NCBI GenBank assembly: GCA_947454525.1
Contig: CANGJM010000004.1
Span: 1 to 64,000, forward strand
From: Flavobacteriales bacterium
Lineage (GTDB): Bacteria > Bacteroidota > Bacteroidia > Flavobacteriales_D > Crocinitomicaceae
DNA: 64,000 nt
Direction of reading: 5' to 3'
The notes under the pieces were generated by a model that made no database searches, was not told where the DNA came from, and was given only the letters and a program-made list of their open reading frames with translations. The translations under genes and the position numbers were made by a program. The number at the start of each line of letters is the position of its first letter. Position 1 is the first letter of the stretch. Positions 1-9,577 of this stretch are shown here, piece by piece.

Positions 1-347
1 AAAGGAGAATAGTCATATGTGTTTTGCAAGCAGACCCCGGCATAGTTGCTGGGTGAACATTTAAACTGATTATCAGAAACATAAGAAAATGATGCTGTGC
101 GCAAAATGCAAGTTTTTGGTAAAGTTAAAGTTAATAAAGAATATGTTTCATTCTCAAAACACCCCTTTATTTGGGTATAAATACGTAATTGATATTTGGT
201 TGTGCGATGCTTTTTTATTGGGTTAAAAAAAACACTGAATTGTTTGGGTGAAAATGTGTAAAAATAATCCGTGAAAGTATAAGAGCTATTTTGTTCAACC
301 CTTTATCCAGTAAAGAATTGAGTAGGGTGAGGGTAATGTTTCCTTAC

Positions 348-2456
348 TTACTTGTTGTTTTCAATAATGTATAACAAGACTTTCTCCATTAAATGCGCTC
401 GGTCTTTTCCGGTAACGTTGTGTTTGTGCATTGGATAAATAAAGTCGTCTACTTGAACACCGTTTTCAATGAAGGATTTTAACAGCGCTTCGTTGTGCTG
501 CATCACCACAACATCGTCGATGGAGCCGTGGATTAACAATAAATCTCCTTTTAAGTTTTTCGTGTAATTCAACAAAGAATTCGCATCGTATCCAGTCTTG
601 TTTTGCTCCGGACGATCCATGTAGCGTTCGCCGTACATGATTTCATAGTACTTCCAATCGGTTACTGGTCCACCTGCAACGCCAACTTGGAAGACTCCTG
701 CTTGACGCAACATTAGCGAAGTCGTCATGAATCCACCAAAGGACCAGCCGTGAACAGCTAGACGATTTCCATCGACGTAATTCAAGGATTTCAAGAAATC
801 CACACCGGTTAATTGGTCTTCCATTTCAACTGTTCCTAGTTGACGGTGGATTTGGGATTCAAAAGCGAATCCGCGTTCTCCAGACCCACGGTTATCCAAG
901 GTAAAGACAATGTATCCTTGATTTGCCATCCAATGCATCCAAAGATTCGCTCCAGCCATCCAAGAGTTCGTTACCATTTGCGCGTGTGGTCCACCGTATA
1001 CATACACAAGAACCGGGTATTTTTTTGATGGATCGAAAGAGCTTGGTTTGATCATTCGGTAGTACAAATCTGAACCATCTTTTCCTTTGATGGACCCAAT
1101 TTCTGTTGTCCCGACGTTGTAATCAGCCAATTTTTCTTTGGATTCCATCAGCAATTTTGTCATTTTCCCGTTGTTGGTCCAAAGCATCGCTTTAAAGGGA
1201 ACCGATAAACTCGAAAAAGCATCCATGAAATACGCTCCATTCGCGGAAAGGCTGAAACTGTGCGTTCCTTCTTCCTTCGTGATCAATTCGGTATTTCCAG
1301 TTAAGTCACATCTATATACTAAGGTATTTGTCGGATTTGCACCTGTTGCCGTGTAGTAGATTTTTGAGGCATCTTTCGTTGCGCACAGAATATCCTTCAC
1401 GACAAACGTGTGGTTCGTTAATTTTTGCAGCATCTTTCCGTCGAAGTCATACAAATACAAGTTGTTGAATCCATCGCGCTCCGAAATCCACACAAACTGA
1501 TTGGATGTGTTGCTCGGGAAAAACACGGGATGCTCCGGTTCAATCCATTTGTCGTTTTTCTCTTCAAATAAGGTTTTGACAAATTTTCCTGTTTTTGCTG
1601 AATAGACATTCAACCACATGTGATTTTGGTCACGGTTGACTTCCGCTACGATGATAAATTGTTCGTCTGGTGTAATGGCCAAGTTGGTGAAGTAATCGTC
1701 CGCAGCTCCTCGTGGATTGATGTACAGTGTTTTTTTCGATTTCACGTTGTAAATTCCCACACGCGGTTTTTCGGATTTTTGTCCAGCCATTGGGTATTTA
1801 ATGGACATCAAAGTTCCCGGTGTCGCATTGACATCCAATAAGGGATAATTGTGCACATCTGTTTCGTCCTTTTGGTAAAAAGCTAAAATGGATCCATTGT
1901 TTGACCAGAAAATCCCACCGGAGATTCCAAATTCATTTCGCGCAATGGATTGACCTGAAACGATGTTTTTGTCCGTATTTTTTGTGATCGCACGTCCATC
2001 GATGTATAAATTATTGTCGATGGTATAGGCCAATTGATTCGATGCGGCATGGTACGATTGATTCGCGGCATTCTCCACTGGTTTTTTGAGAATCTTTCCG
2101 GACTTCGTTTTGATATCGAAGGTCGCCACGGATTGACCATCATTTAAAAGCAAGGTCGTTTCGTTGGCCCATTCGGCGCCAAAGAAGTTTCCAAAGGAAG
2201 AACCTAGAATTTTGTTTATTTCGTCGATGGTGATGAGGTCTACAGACTTTTCGTTTGCGACAGATGATTTAAACATCGTTTTGTAGTCCTTGCTGCAGGT
2301 CGTGTATTCGCTGTCGTTCATCCACAGGAAATTATTCACTCGTTCTGGTGAAACACTTCGTTGTAAAAGGACAGATTCTTTGACACTCATCTCTTTTTTC
2401 TGAGCGAAGGCAAAAGGAGTTAATAGTAATATGAAAGGAAGGATCAGTCGTTTCAT
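348..2456 (-). CDS. S9 family peptidase, dipeptidyl-peptidase IV type, secreted
   Basis: Signal peptide MKRLILPFILLLTPFAFAQ; N-terminal beta-propeller (DPPIV_N-like); catalytic GWSFGG serine motif and C-terminal HGSIDDVV...H region. Confidence 0.93.
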   Translation of the reverse strand: MKRLILPFILLLTPFAFAQKKEMSVKESVLLQRSVSPERVNNFLWMNDSEYTTCSKDYKTMFKSSVANEKSVDLITIDEINKILGSSFGNFFGAEWANETTLLLNDGQSVATFDIKTKSGKILKKPVENAANQSYHAASNQLAYTIDNNLYIDGRAITKNTDKNIVSGQSIARNEFGISGGIFWSNNGSILAFYQKDETDVHNYPLLDVNATPGTLMSIKYPMAGQKSEKPRVGIYNVKSKKTLYINPRGAADDYFTNLAITPDEQFIIVAEVNRDQNHMWLNVYSAKTGKFVKTLFEEKNDKWIEPEHPVFFPSNTSNQFVWISERDGFNNLYLYDFDGKMLQKLTNHTFVVKDILCATKDASKIYYTATGANPTNTLVYRCDLTGNTELITKEEGTHSFSLSANGAYFMDAFSSLSVPFKAMLWTNNGKMTKLLMESKEKLADYNVGTTEIGSIKGKDGSDLYYRMIKPSSFDPSKKYPVLVYVYGGPHAQMVTNSWMAGANLWMHWMANQGYIVFTLDNRGSGERGFAFESQIHRQLGTVEMEDQLTGVDFLKSLNYVDGNRLAVHGWSFGGFMTTSLMLRQAGVFQVGVAGGPVTDWKYYEIMYGERYMDRPEQNKTGYDANSLLNYTKNLKGDLLLIHGSIDDVVVMQHNEALLKSFIENGVQVDDFIYPMHKHNVTGKDRAHLMEKVLLYIIENNK

Positions 2457-3127
2457 GCGCGTTGTATAAATTGATTAAAAAATTGTTCTAAAGGTTTTCC
2501 AGCTTCGTAGCAATGTAGCAATTGTTTGACTAAATCATCAGCTAACAACGTTTCAGCGGGAAATTCGGCATAAAAATACCATTGTTTATTGAAAATAAGG
2601 TTTTCTTCTTGGGCTGCTTCCTTAAGGTGAGCGGGAAGGATTTTGTTTTTCTCACCGTGGATTTCTCCAAAGGTTTTCTTGAAGGACTTGGATTCATAGA
2701 TTCCTCGGAATTCATCCATATTCGCAGCGATTCCCTCGCGCACCAATTCCAAATCTTCCTTATCTATTTCGTAAATCCCACCGTAAGCGCGCACATGTTC
2801 TGGACTCAACTCGAAGTAAATTCCGTTTACTGCCTTGCTTTTTTTTCCATTTGGAGCAACGACCGCGGAACACATCAGTTTGTAGGGTGTTTTGTCCTTC
2901 GAAAATCGAATGTCTCGGTTGATGCGAAACACACAGTCCTTCACTTGTAAATCAGCAAATTGAGCGTCCGTTTTGGCCAATGTATGAATCAGGTGTTGTG
3001 TAAAAGCATAGAAAGGCTTCTTCACGGATTCTTCGTAGCGTTTGCGGTTTTCATCAAACCAAGCTTTGTGGTTGTTTCCCGCTAGTTCGATAAAGAAATT
3101 CAGATAATCTTCAGTAAAAAATGACAT
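2453..3127 (-). CDS. DUF2461 (TIGR02453-like) protein
   Basis: NHKAWFDENRKRYEESVKKPF... and FRINRDIRFSKDKTPYK motifs typical of the family. Confidence 0.85.
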   Translation of the reverse strand: MSFFTEDYLNFFIELAGNNHKAWFDENRKRYEESVKKPFYAFTQHLIHTLAKTDAQFADLQVKDCVFRINRDIRFSKDKTPYKLMCSAVVAPNGKKSKAVNGIYFELSPEHVRAYGGIYEIDKEDLELVREGIAANMDEFRGIYESKSFKKTFGEIHGEKNKILPAHLKEAAQEENLIFNKQWYFYAEFPAETLLADDLVKQLLHCYEAGKPLEQFFNQFIQRA

Positions 3128-3184
3128 AGGACGAAGATATAGAAAATCCGATGAAGGAACTCAGAAAAAGCGAACAAAAAGCTG

Positions 3185-3215
3185 TTGCACGTTTAAACTA
3201 GAATATGTATCTTTG
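3185..3215 (+). promoter_or_regulatory. Bacteroidota-type promoter of the rpsF operon
   Basis: TTG at 3185-3187, 20 nt spacer, TATCTTTG (TAnnTTTG) at 3208-3215, 33 nt before the rpsF ATG. Confidence 0.75.
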
Positions 3216-3247
3216 CACCCGATTAATTAATTTTAAAAAATAATCTT

Positions 3248-3586
3248 ATGAATTCTTACGAAACTGTTTTCATTTTAACTCCCGTTTTGTCTGATGATCA
3301 GGCAAAGGAAGCAGTACAGAAATTCGAAGGTGAGATTAAATCACTTGGTGGTTCAATCAATCATTCGGAGAACTGGGGTTTGCGCAAGTTGGCGTACCCA
3401 ATCCAGAAAAAATCCACTGGTTTCTACTTTCTAGTAGAATTCCAAGCGGAAGGTAATGTTGTTGCGAACTTCGAATTGATGTTGAAGCGTGATGAGCGAG
3501 TTTTACGTTTTTTAACGGTTAAAATGGATGTTGATCATGTGAACTACTCAGTAAAAAGACGTGCAAAAGCTGGAGCTACTGCCTAA
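3248..3586 (+). CDS. rpsF: 30S ribosomal protein S6
   Basis: [18 protein letters not shown]...; upstream of S18 and L9. Confidence 0.97.
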   Translation: MNSYETVFILTPVLSDDQAKEAVQKFEGEIKSLGGSINHSENWGLRKLAYPIQKKSTGFYFLVEFQAEGNVVANFELMLKRDERVLRFLTVKMDVDHVNYSVKRRAKAGATA

Positions 3587-3616
3587 CTAATTGTTAACCC
3601 TAAAAAATTAAAAGAG

Positions 3617-3877
3617 ATGTCAAACGATATTCGCTATCTAACCCCGATTAATATTGATATTAAGAAGGACAAGTACTGCCGTTTCAAAAAGAGCGGAATT
3701 AAATTTATCGATTACAAAGATGCAAGCTTCTTGTTGAAATTGATAAACGAACAAGGTAAAATTCTTCCACGTCGTATCACTGGTACTTCTGCGAAATACC
3801 AAAAGAGAGTCAACAAAGCGATCAAACGTGCTCGTCACCTTGCGATCCTTCCATACGTTGGTGATATGTTGAAATAA
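3617..3877 (+). CDS. rpsR: 30S ribosomal protein S18
   Basis: ...[51 protein letters not shown]. Confidence 0.98.
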   Translation: MSNDIRYLTPINIDIKKDKYCRFKKSGIKFIDYKDASFLLKLINEQGKILPRRITGTSAKYQKRVNKAIKRARHLAILPYVGDMLK

Positions 3878-3906
3878 TCATTTGTTGAACAGAAAAACTG
3901 AAAGTC

Positions 3907-4353
3907 ATGGAAATTATCTTAAAGAAAAACGTTGATAAATTAGGTTACGCAAACGAAATCGTAACTGTGAAACCTGGATACGGTCGTAACTTCTTGATTC
4001 CTCAAGGATATGCGACGCTTGCTACGGCTAGCGCGAAAAAAGCACACGCTGAGATTATGCGTCAAAAATCTCATAAAGAATCTAAAAATTTAGCTGAAGC
4101 TCAAGAATTAGCGGCTAAAATTGCTGATTTAACCATCACTATCGCTACAAAAGCTGGTGAAAACGGTAAAATCTTTGGTTCTGTTAATACGGTTCAATTG
4201 GCTGATGCACTTCGTGCACTTGGACATGACATTGATCGTAAATCATTGAAAATTAAAGACGAACCAATTCGCGAAATTGGAACGTACGAAGTAGAAGCAA
4301 ATATTTACAAAGGCGTGAAACAAGCATTCAAATTTGAAGTTGTTAGCGAATAA
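3907..4353 (+). CDS. rplI: 50S ribosomal protein L9
   Basis: MEIILKKNVDKLGYANEIVTVKPGYGRNFLIPQGYA. Confidence 0.98.
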   Translation: MEIILKKNVDKLGYANEIVTVKPGYGRNFLIPQGYATLATASAKKAHAEIMRQKSHKESKNLAEAQELAAKIADLTITIATKAGENGKIFGSVNTVQLADALRALGHDIDRKSLKIKDEPIREIGTYEVEANIYKGVKQAFKFEVVSE

Positions 4354-4372
4354 GCTTTACTGAACAATCTTG

Positions 4373-4406
4373 AAAAACTCTTTCCATTTGGAAGGAGTTT
4401 TTTTTT
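4373..4406 (+). terminator. Rho-independent terminator after rplI
   Basis: aaaaactctttcc-attt-ggaaggagttttttttt hairpin with T tract. Confidence 0.75.
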
Positions 4407-4459
4407 GTCCCTATGGAAAGTAAGCGGGAATTCACTACTTTTATTCTTTGACGAAATAC

Positions 4460-4981
4460 ATGAATAATCCAATCGTAATATGGTTTTTTGGACTCTCGGG
4501 TTCCGGTAAGTCTACCTTGGCGAATCTTTTGCTGCAACGATTAAAGGACATTGGAATTTCTTCTGTATCCATTGATGGTGATCAATTGCGCAAGGGAATT
4601 AATCAAGATCTTGGATTTTCTTCGGAGGATCGGATGGAAAACATTCGTCGATCCGCTGAAATCGCCAAGTTATTGCTCGAAAATCATCAGGTAGTCTTAG
4701 CTTCGTTTATCACCCCAGAGGAAATTCACCGTGAAAAAGTGCGTGAAATACTGGGGGCCAATGTTCGCTTTCTATTTGTAGATGCAGATTTAAAAACGTG
4801 TCAAAGTCGCGATGTGAAAGGACTCTATCAAAACGTATCTCAGGGAACGCTAAACAATTTCACAGGAATATCAGCGCCTTTCGATCGTCCAACACAAGTA
4901 GATTTGATAATTGACACCAATGAACAATCAACGGAAGATTGTCTTAATCAAATCGTACAAACATTTTTCACAAAGGAATGA
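4460..4981 (+). CDS. cysC: adenylyl-sulfate (APS) kinase
   Basis: GLSGSGKSTLA P-loop, SVSIDGDQLRKGINQDLGFSSEDRMENIRR; start set at ATG 4460 rather than the TTG at 4448. Confidence 0.92.
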   Translation: MNNPIVIWFFGLSGSGKSTLANLLLQRLKDIGISSVSIDGDQLRKGINQDLGFSSEDRMENIRRSAEIAKLLLENHQVVLASFITPEEIHREKVREILGANVRFLFVDADLKTCQSRDVKGLYQNVSQGTLNNFTGISAPFDRPTQVDLIIDTNEQSTEDCLNQIVQTFFTKE

Positions 4982-5880
4982 GTTACAGACTAAACTATTT
5001 GGAGGAGTTAGAAGCGGAGGCTGTTTACGTACTGCGGGAAGCATTCGCTCAGTTTCAGCATCCGTGTATTTTGTTCTCTGGTGGTAAGGACTCCATTGTT
5101 GTGACGCATCTTGCAGCGAAAGCGTTTGCGCCTGGACCAATACCATTTTCCTTGCTACACATCGACACCGGACACAATTTTCCAGAGACACTGCAGTTTC
5201 GAGACGAGTTAGCGGAGCGATTGAATGTGCGCTTAGTTGTTGGTAAGGTGGAAGATTCGATCCAACGTCAAACGGCTTTGGAGGAAAATGGACCGAATGC
5301 GAATCGGAATCGTGCGCAGTCCATTACGTTGCTAGAAAGCATGGAATCCTTTGGATTTGATGCAGCAATAGGCGGGGGAAGACGCGATGAGGAAAAAGCA
5401 CGAGCAAAGGAACGTTTTTTCTCACACCGCGATGCTTTTGGACAATGGGACCCCAAAAATCAAGGTCCAGAAATTTGGCATTTATACAATGGTCGCTTAA
5501 ATCAAGGAGAACAATTTCGCGTATTTCCTATTAGCAACTGGACAGAATTAGATGTGTGGGAATACATTCAGAAGGAAAATATTCTCCTGCCAAGTTTGTA
5601 CTTTGCTCACCAACGCCCATGTGTGAAAAGGAAAGAATCGATTCTGGCTCAATCTTCCTATTTAGTTCCTCACGATACCGATGAATTGCTTGATCTTACC
5701 GTGAGGTTTCGGACCATCGGTGATATGACCATCAGTGGTGCGATGATTTCAACGGCATCAACTGTTGCCGATATTATTACAGAATTAAAGGAAATGAATC
5801 AATCTGAACGTGGGAGTCGAGCGGATGATTTTCGTTCGGAATCGTCCATGGAGGATCGTAAAAAAGAAGGGTATTTCTGA
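4978..5880 (+). CDS. cysD: sulfate adenylyltransferase subunit 2
   Basis: LFSGGKDSIVV PP-loop, GGGRRDEEKARAKERFFS; translationally coupled to cysC and cysN. Confidence 0.97.
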   Translation: MSYRLNYLEELEAEAVYVLREAFAQFQHPCILFSGGKDSIVVTHLAAKAFAPGPIPFSLLHIDTGHNFPETLQFRDELAERLNVRLVVGKVEDSIQRQTALEENGPNANRNRAQSITLLESMESFGFDAAIGGGRRDEEKARAKERFFSHRDAFGQWDPKNQGPEIWHLYNGRLNQGEQFRVFPISNWTELDVWEYIQKENILLPSLYFAHQRPCVKRKESILAQSSYLVPHDTDELLDLTVRFRTIGDMTISGAMISTASTVADIITELKEMNQSERGSRADDFRSESSMEDRKKEGYF

Positions 5881-7133
5881 TGGTAGACACTAAAGACATC
5901 GTACGATTTACCACAGCAGGAAGCGTGGATGATGGAAAAAGTACCTTGATTGGACGCTTGCTTTATGATTGCAAGCAAATTCCGCAGGATCAAATTGCAA
6001 TGGTTAAGCGAATATCAGCGCGCAAAGGCTTGACGGATATCGACATGTCCCTATTTACGGACGGATTGAAAGATGAGCGTGCACAAGGAATCACGATTGA
6101 TGTTGCATATCGGTATTTCACTACGGAAAAGCGAAAGTTCATCATCGCAGATACACCCGGACACCTTCAGTATACACGAAACATGGTCACCGGTGCTTCA
6201 ACTGCGAATGCGGCAATTATTCTGATTGATGCGCGAAAAGGAGTGGTGGAACAAACGCGAAGACACAGTTTCATTGCTTCCTTACTTCAAATCAAACATT
6301 TGATTGTTTGTATAAATAAAATGGATTTAGTTGAGTTCCGTAAATCTGAATTTGATCAAATTGTATCTTCCTTTCAAGATTTTTCCGCGAAACTAGCGAT
6401 CGTTGATGTTCAGTTCATTCCTGTTTCCGCCCTGAATGGTGACAATGTGGTACATCGTTCTGAAAACATGTCCTGGTATCAGGGAGCAACATTGCTTCAT
6501 ACCTTGGAGCATATTTCCGTCGCAAATGAACTCAATCAAATTGATTTTCGTTTTCCCGTTCAACATCCGATTCGTGTAGACCAAGGACTCGTTCAGAATT
6601 ACCGTGCCTATGCAGGCAAGGTAGAAAGTGGAATTGTCCGGGTGGGAGATGAAATCATTATCTTACCGGGAAATCAACGTTCCAAGGTGAAATCCATCAT
6701 GGGAATGAATGGGCCGCAACAGGAAGCCTTTTCTCCACAGTCCATTTCGCTTGAATTGACCGATGAATTGGATATCTCACGCGGAAACATGATCGTGAAG
6801 CCAAATAATCAACCGGAAGAAGTGCGTCACCTTTCAGTAATGATTTGTTGGATGAGTGCTCAGGCGTTCGTTCCTGGACGTAAATACATCTTGCGTCATA
6901 CGACAAATGAAGTGAAAGCAATGGTGAAATCGATTTTGTATGTCTACGATATGCAAACCTTGAAACGAGATGAAGAACAAGTAGCCTTGCAAGCCAATGA
7001 CATTGCGCGTGTAGAATTGCAATTAGCAGGTCCAATTTATGTGGATGAATACCGAAAAAACAAAGTGACCGGATCGTTTATATTGATCGATGAACAATCC
7101 AATCAGACACTTGCAGTTGGAATGATTTCCTAG
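5880..7133 (+). CDS. cysN: sulfate adenylyltransferase subunit 1 (GTPase)
   Basis: TAGSVDDGKSTLIGRLLYD, DERAQGITIDVAYRYF, ADTPGH, NKMD. Confidence 0.97.
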   Translation: MVDTKDIVRFTTAGSVDDGKSTLIGRLLYDCKQIPQDQIAMVKRISARKGLTDIDMSLFTDGLKDERAQGITIDVAYRYFTTEKRKFIIADTPGHLQYTRNMVTGASTANAAIILIDARKGVVEQTRRHSFIASLLQIKHLIVCINKMDLVEFRKSEFDQIVSSFQDFSAKLAIVDVQFIPVSALNGDNVVHRSENMSWYQGATLLHTLEHISVANELNQIDFRFPVQHPIRVDQGLVQNYRAYAGKVESGIVRVGDEIIILPGNQRSKVKSIMGMNGPQQEAFSPQSISLELTDELDISRGNMIVKPNNQPEEVRHLSVMICWMSAQAFVPGRKYILRHTTNEVKAMVKSILYVYDMQTLKRDEEQVALQANDIARVELQLAGPIYVDEYRKNKVTGSFILIDEQSNQTLAVGMIS

Positions 7134-8086
7134 CGTTTTTCTAAGTAATTCTTTACGTAATCTGCAATTCCTTCTTCTAAGCTGTAAAACTCGTGCGGAT
7201 AACCGATGGATAAGAGTTTGGACATGTTCGCTTCCGTGAAATACTGGTATTTATCGCGGATGTCGATCGGTGTATCGATAAAAGAAATGGAAGGTTCTAG
7301 TCCCAAGGCTTGGAATGTTAAACTTGCCAAATCCAAGAATGTTCGTGCTTTTCCTGAACCAAGATTGTAAATGCCAGAATGTTCCTGGTTTTGCATCAAG
7401 AATTCACATACTTTCGCCACATCTTTTACATAAACGAAGTCTCGTAGCTGCTCACCATCTTTGTATTCCGGATTGTGTGAACGGAACAATTGCATGTGTC
7501 CTTTTTCTTTAATCTGACGATGCGTGTGAAAAACAACGCTAGCCATTCTTCCTTTATGGTATTCCTTTGGACCATAGACATTAAAGAATTTGAGTCCTGC
7601 CCAAAAAGGTGGCGTTGTTGCTTGCTGAATCGCCCATTTGTCAAATTCGTTCTTTGAAATCCCGTATGGATTCAGGGGTTTCAAGTTTGGAATGACGTCG
7701 TTATTGTCTTCGTAACCATATTCACCTAAACCATAAGTCGCCGCGCTACTCGCATAAACCAATGGAATTTTGTATTCGGTGCAGATGGTCCAAATAGATT
7801 TTGTGTAATTCAGGTTTAATTCATCCAGTATGTCAAGGTCTTTTTCGGTTGTATCTGTTCGCGCACCTAAATGGAAAACAAATTCCACTTCGCTTGCATG
7901 CGCTTGAAACCATGAAACAAATGCTGAACGCTCGATTTTAGAATGGAACTGTGTATTTTTCCAATTGTCCTCCTTGTCGATTTTCGTGAAATCATCGACT
8001 AAAACAAGGTTTGTATGTCCGAGTGCATTGAGGTGATCGACCAAATAACTCGCGATAAATCCGGCAGAACCAGTTACAACTATCAT
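7130..8086 (-). CDS. hldD: ADP-glyceromanno-heptose 6-epimerase
   Basis: MIVVTGSAGFIASYLVDHLN; SSAATYG, NPYGISK, KFFNVYGPKEYHKGRMAS motifs. Confidence 0.92.
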   Translation of the reverse strand: MIVVTGSAGFIASYLVDHLNALGHTNLVLVDDFTKIDKEDNWKNTQFHSKIERSAFVSWFQAHASEVEFVFHLGARTDTTEKDLDILDELNLNYTKSIWTICTEYKIPLVYASSAATYGLGEYGYEDNNDVIPNLKPLNPYGISKNEFDKWAIQQATTPPFWAGLKFFNVYGPKEYHKGRMASVVFHTHRQIKEKGHMQLFRSHNPEYKDGEQLRDFVYVKDVAKVCEFLMQNQEHSGIYNLGSGKARTFLDLASLTFQALGLEPSISFIDTPIDIRDKYQYFTEANMSKLLSIGYPHEFYSLEEGIADYVKNYLEKR

Positions 8087-8095
8087 TGGATGTTT

Positions 8096-8710
8096 TTAGA
8101 ATAAACCGTTGATTTCTGCATCAATCGAATTAATGATTTTACCCAAATCCTCTTGATTGTCAGGGAAACGGTTATTATCGATGTCGATGATCAATACTTT
8201 TCCTTTGTCGTACGTCGAAATCCATGCTTCGTAACGTTCGTTCAAACGCTTTAAATAATCTAAACGAATGCTTTCTTCGTAATCGCGTCCACGTTGTTGG
8301 ATTTGGCTCACCAAGGTAGGAACGCTTGCACGCAAGTAAATCAACAAGTCTGGAGCAGAAACGAATCCATCCATTAGGTTGAACAAAGAGAAGTAATTTT
8401 CGAAGTCTCTTGTAGTCATCAAGCCCATGGAATGTAAATTCGGAGCAAAGATGAATGCGTCCTCATAAATCGTTCGATCTTGAATAACGGTATGTGCTGT
8501 TTCTTTAATCTCTTGAATTTGAGTGAAACGACTATTCAAATAGTAAATTTGTAGGTTAAAAGACCAACGTTGCATGTCATCGTAGAAATCGTTCAAATAC
8601 GGATTTTGGTCAACATCCTCATAGTGTGTTTCCCAGCCATAATGTTTTGACAATAAGTTTGTTAATGTGGTTTTACCCGATCCGATGTTTCCTGCGATTG
8701 CAACGTGCAT
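8096..8710 (-). CDS. deoxynucleoside kinase family protein
   Basis: MHVAIAGNIGSGKTTLTNLLSKHYGW; IQDRTIYEDAFIFA; DRS-type motif region. Confidence 0.9.
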   Translation of the reverse strand: MHVAIAGNIGSGKTTLTNLLSKHYGWETHYEDVDQNPYLNDFYDDMQRWSFNLQIYYLNSRFTQIQEIKETAHTVIQDRTIYEDAFIFAPNLHSMGLMTTRDFENYFSLFNLMDGFVSAPDLLIYLRASVPTLVSQIQQRGRDYEESIRLDYLKRLNERYEAWISTYDKGKVLIIDIDNNRFPDNQEDLGKIINSIDAEINGLF

Positions 8711-8773
8711 ATTCTGTATTTTAGAAAGGCTAAATTACGATAATTCCTAGGAAGAAAAAAAGGGGAAAGCCTA

Positions 8774-9577
8774 CTATTTGATCATGAAAAGTGAAATAAT
8801 TGAGCCGTTTTGGATTCCGAGTAAGTTACCTTGAATATTAAAGGACGTAATTGGACTTTCAATCTGCAAATCTGGATTTCTTTGACTCGCTCTCATGTTG
8901 ACAGGAACGAAGCGAAGAGCTGTCGTGTTGGCGTCCAAACAGACAATTTGTTGGTTCCAAAACCCGAATTGCTGACAGTTTTCGAGGGCGTAGGTCCCGC
9001 TGAAGTTTAAGAGGAAATCATAACGATTCATCATTCCATCCGAGAAAAGCACGTACAAGTGATCTTGGTATTCTTTCATTTCAAGAATCGAATTTCCCGT
9101 TGTTTCTACATTCTGAATGGACTGAAGGATTTGGGACTTTTGAAAATCGACTAAATTTAAGGAGGAACGAAACTGGTCAAAAACCCAAATTAAATTCGGA
9201 CGATTCGATGCGCAAATAAAGACAACATTCGAGAATCCTAAGTCACTTAAATCGATGATATCCCCTTGTTGAGAAAGCGTGTTGTCGACAATGGCAAGGG
9301 ATTGTTGCACATCCGAAAACAAAAGGATTTTCATCGAGTTAATCGGTGAAATGGATTGAATGTTACCCAGCGACTTGAAGGTTTGATTGAATCTTCGTTC
9401 GCCGTTGATCGCTTTCTTTTGAATGTTGTTCTCCGAAACGACTAACAAGTTGTTTTGTCCATCGATGGTCCATGTGTCAATGGGAGTAGAGGATACAAAT
9501 GTTTCTACGAGTGTCAATTGTTGAGCGTACACAAGTGTACACATCGACCAAATCACGAAAAGCAAACGGAATTTCAT
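8774..9577 (-). CDS. secreted hypothetical protein, probable beta-propeller
   Basis: Signal peptide; repeated short beta-strand-like segments; overlaps the GH3 stop by 4 nt. Confidence 0.6.
   Translation of the reverse strand: MKFRLLFVIWSMCTLVYAQQLTLVETFVSSTPIDTWTIDGQNNLLVVSENNIQKKAINGERRFNQTFKSLGNIQSISPINSMKILLFSDVQQSLAIVDNTLSQQGDIIDLSDLGFSNVVFICASNRPNLIWVFDQFRSSLNLVDFQKSQILQSIQNVETTGNSILEMKEYQDHLYVLFSDGMMNRYDFLLNFSGTYALENCQQFGFWNQQIVCLDANTTALRFVPVNMRASQRNPDLQIESPITSFNIQGNLLGIQNGSIISLFMIK

Noticed and set aside
1-347. Possible gene at the left edge
   Set aside because: No ORF with recognisable content; AT-rich with many stops; treated as intergenic.
2582-2950. 122-aa plus-strand ORF opposite the DUF2461 gene
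   Set aside because: Antisense to a conserved gene; no independent support.
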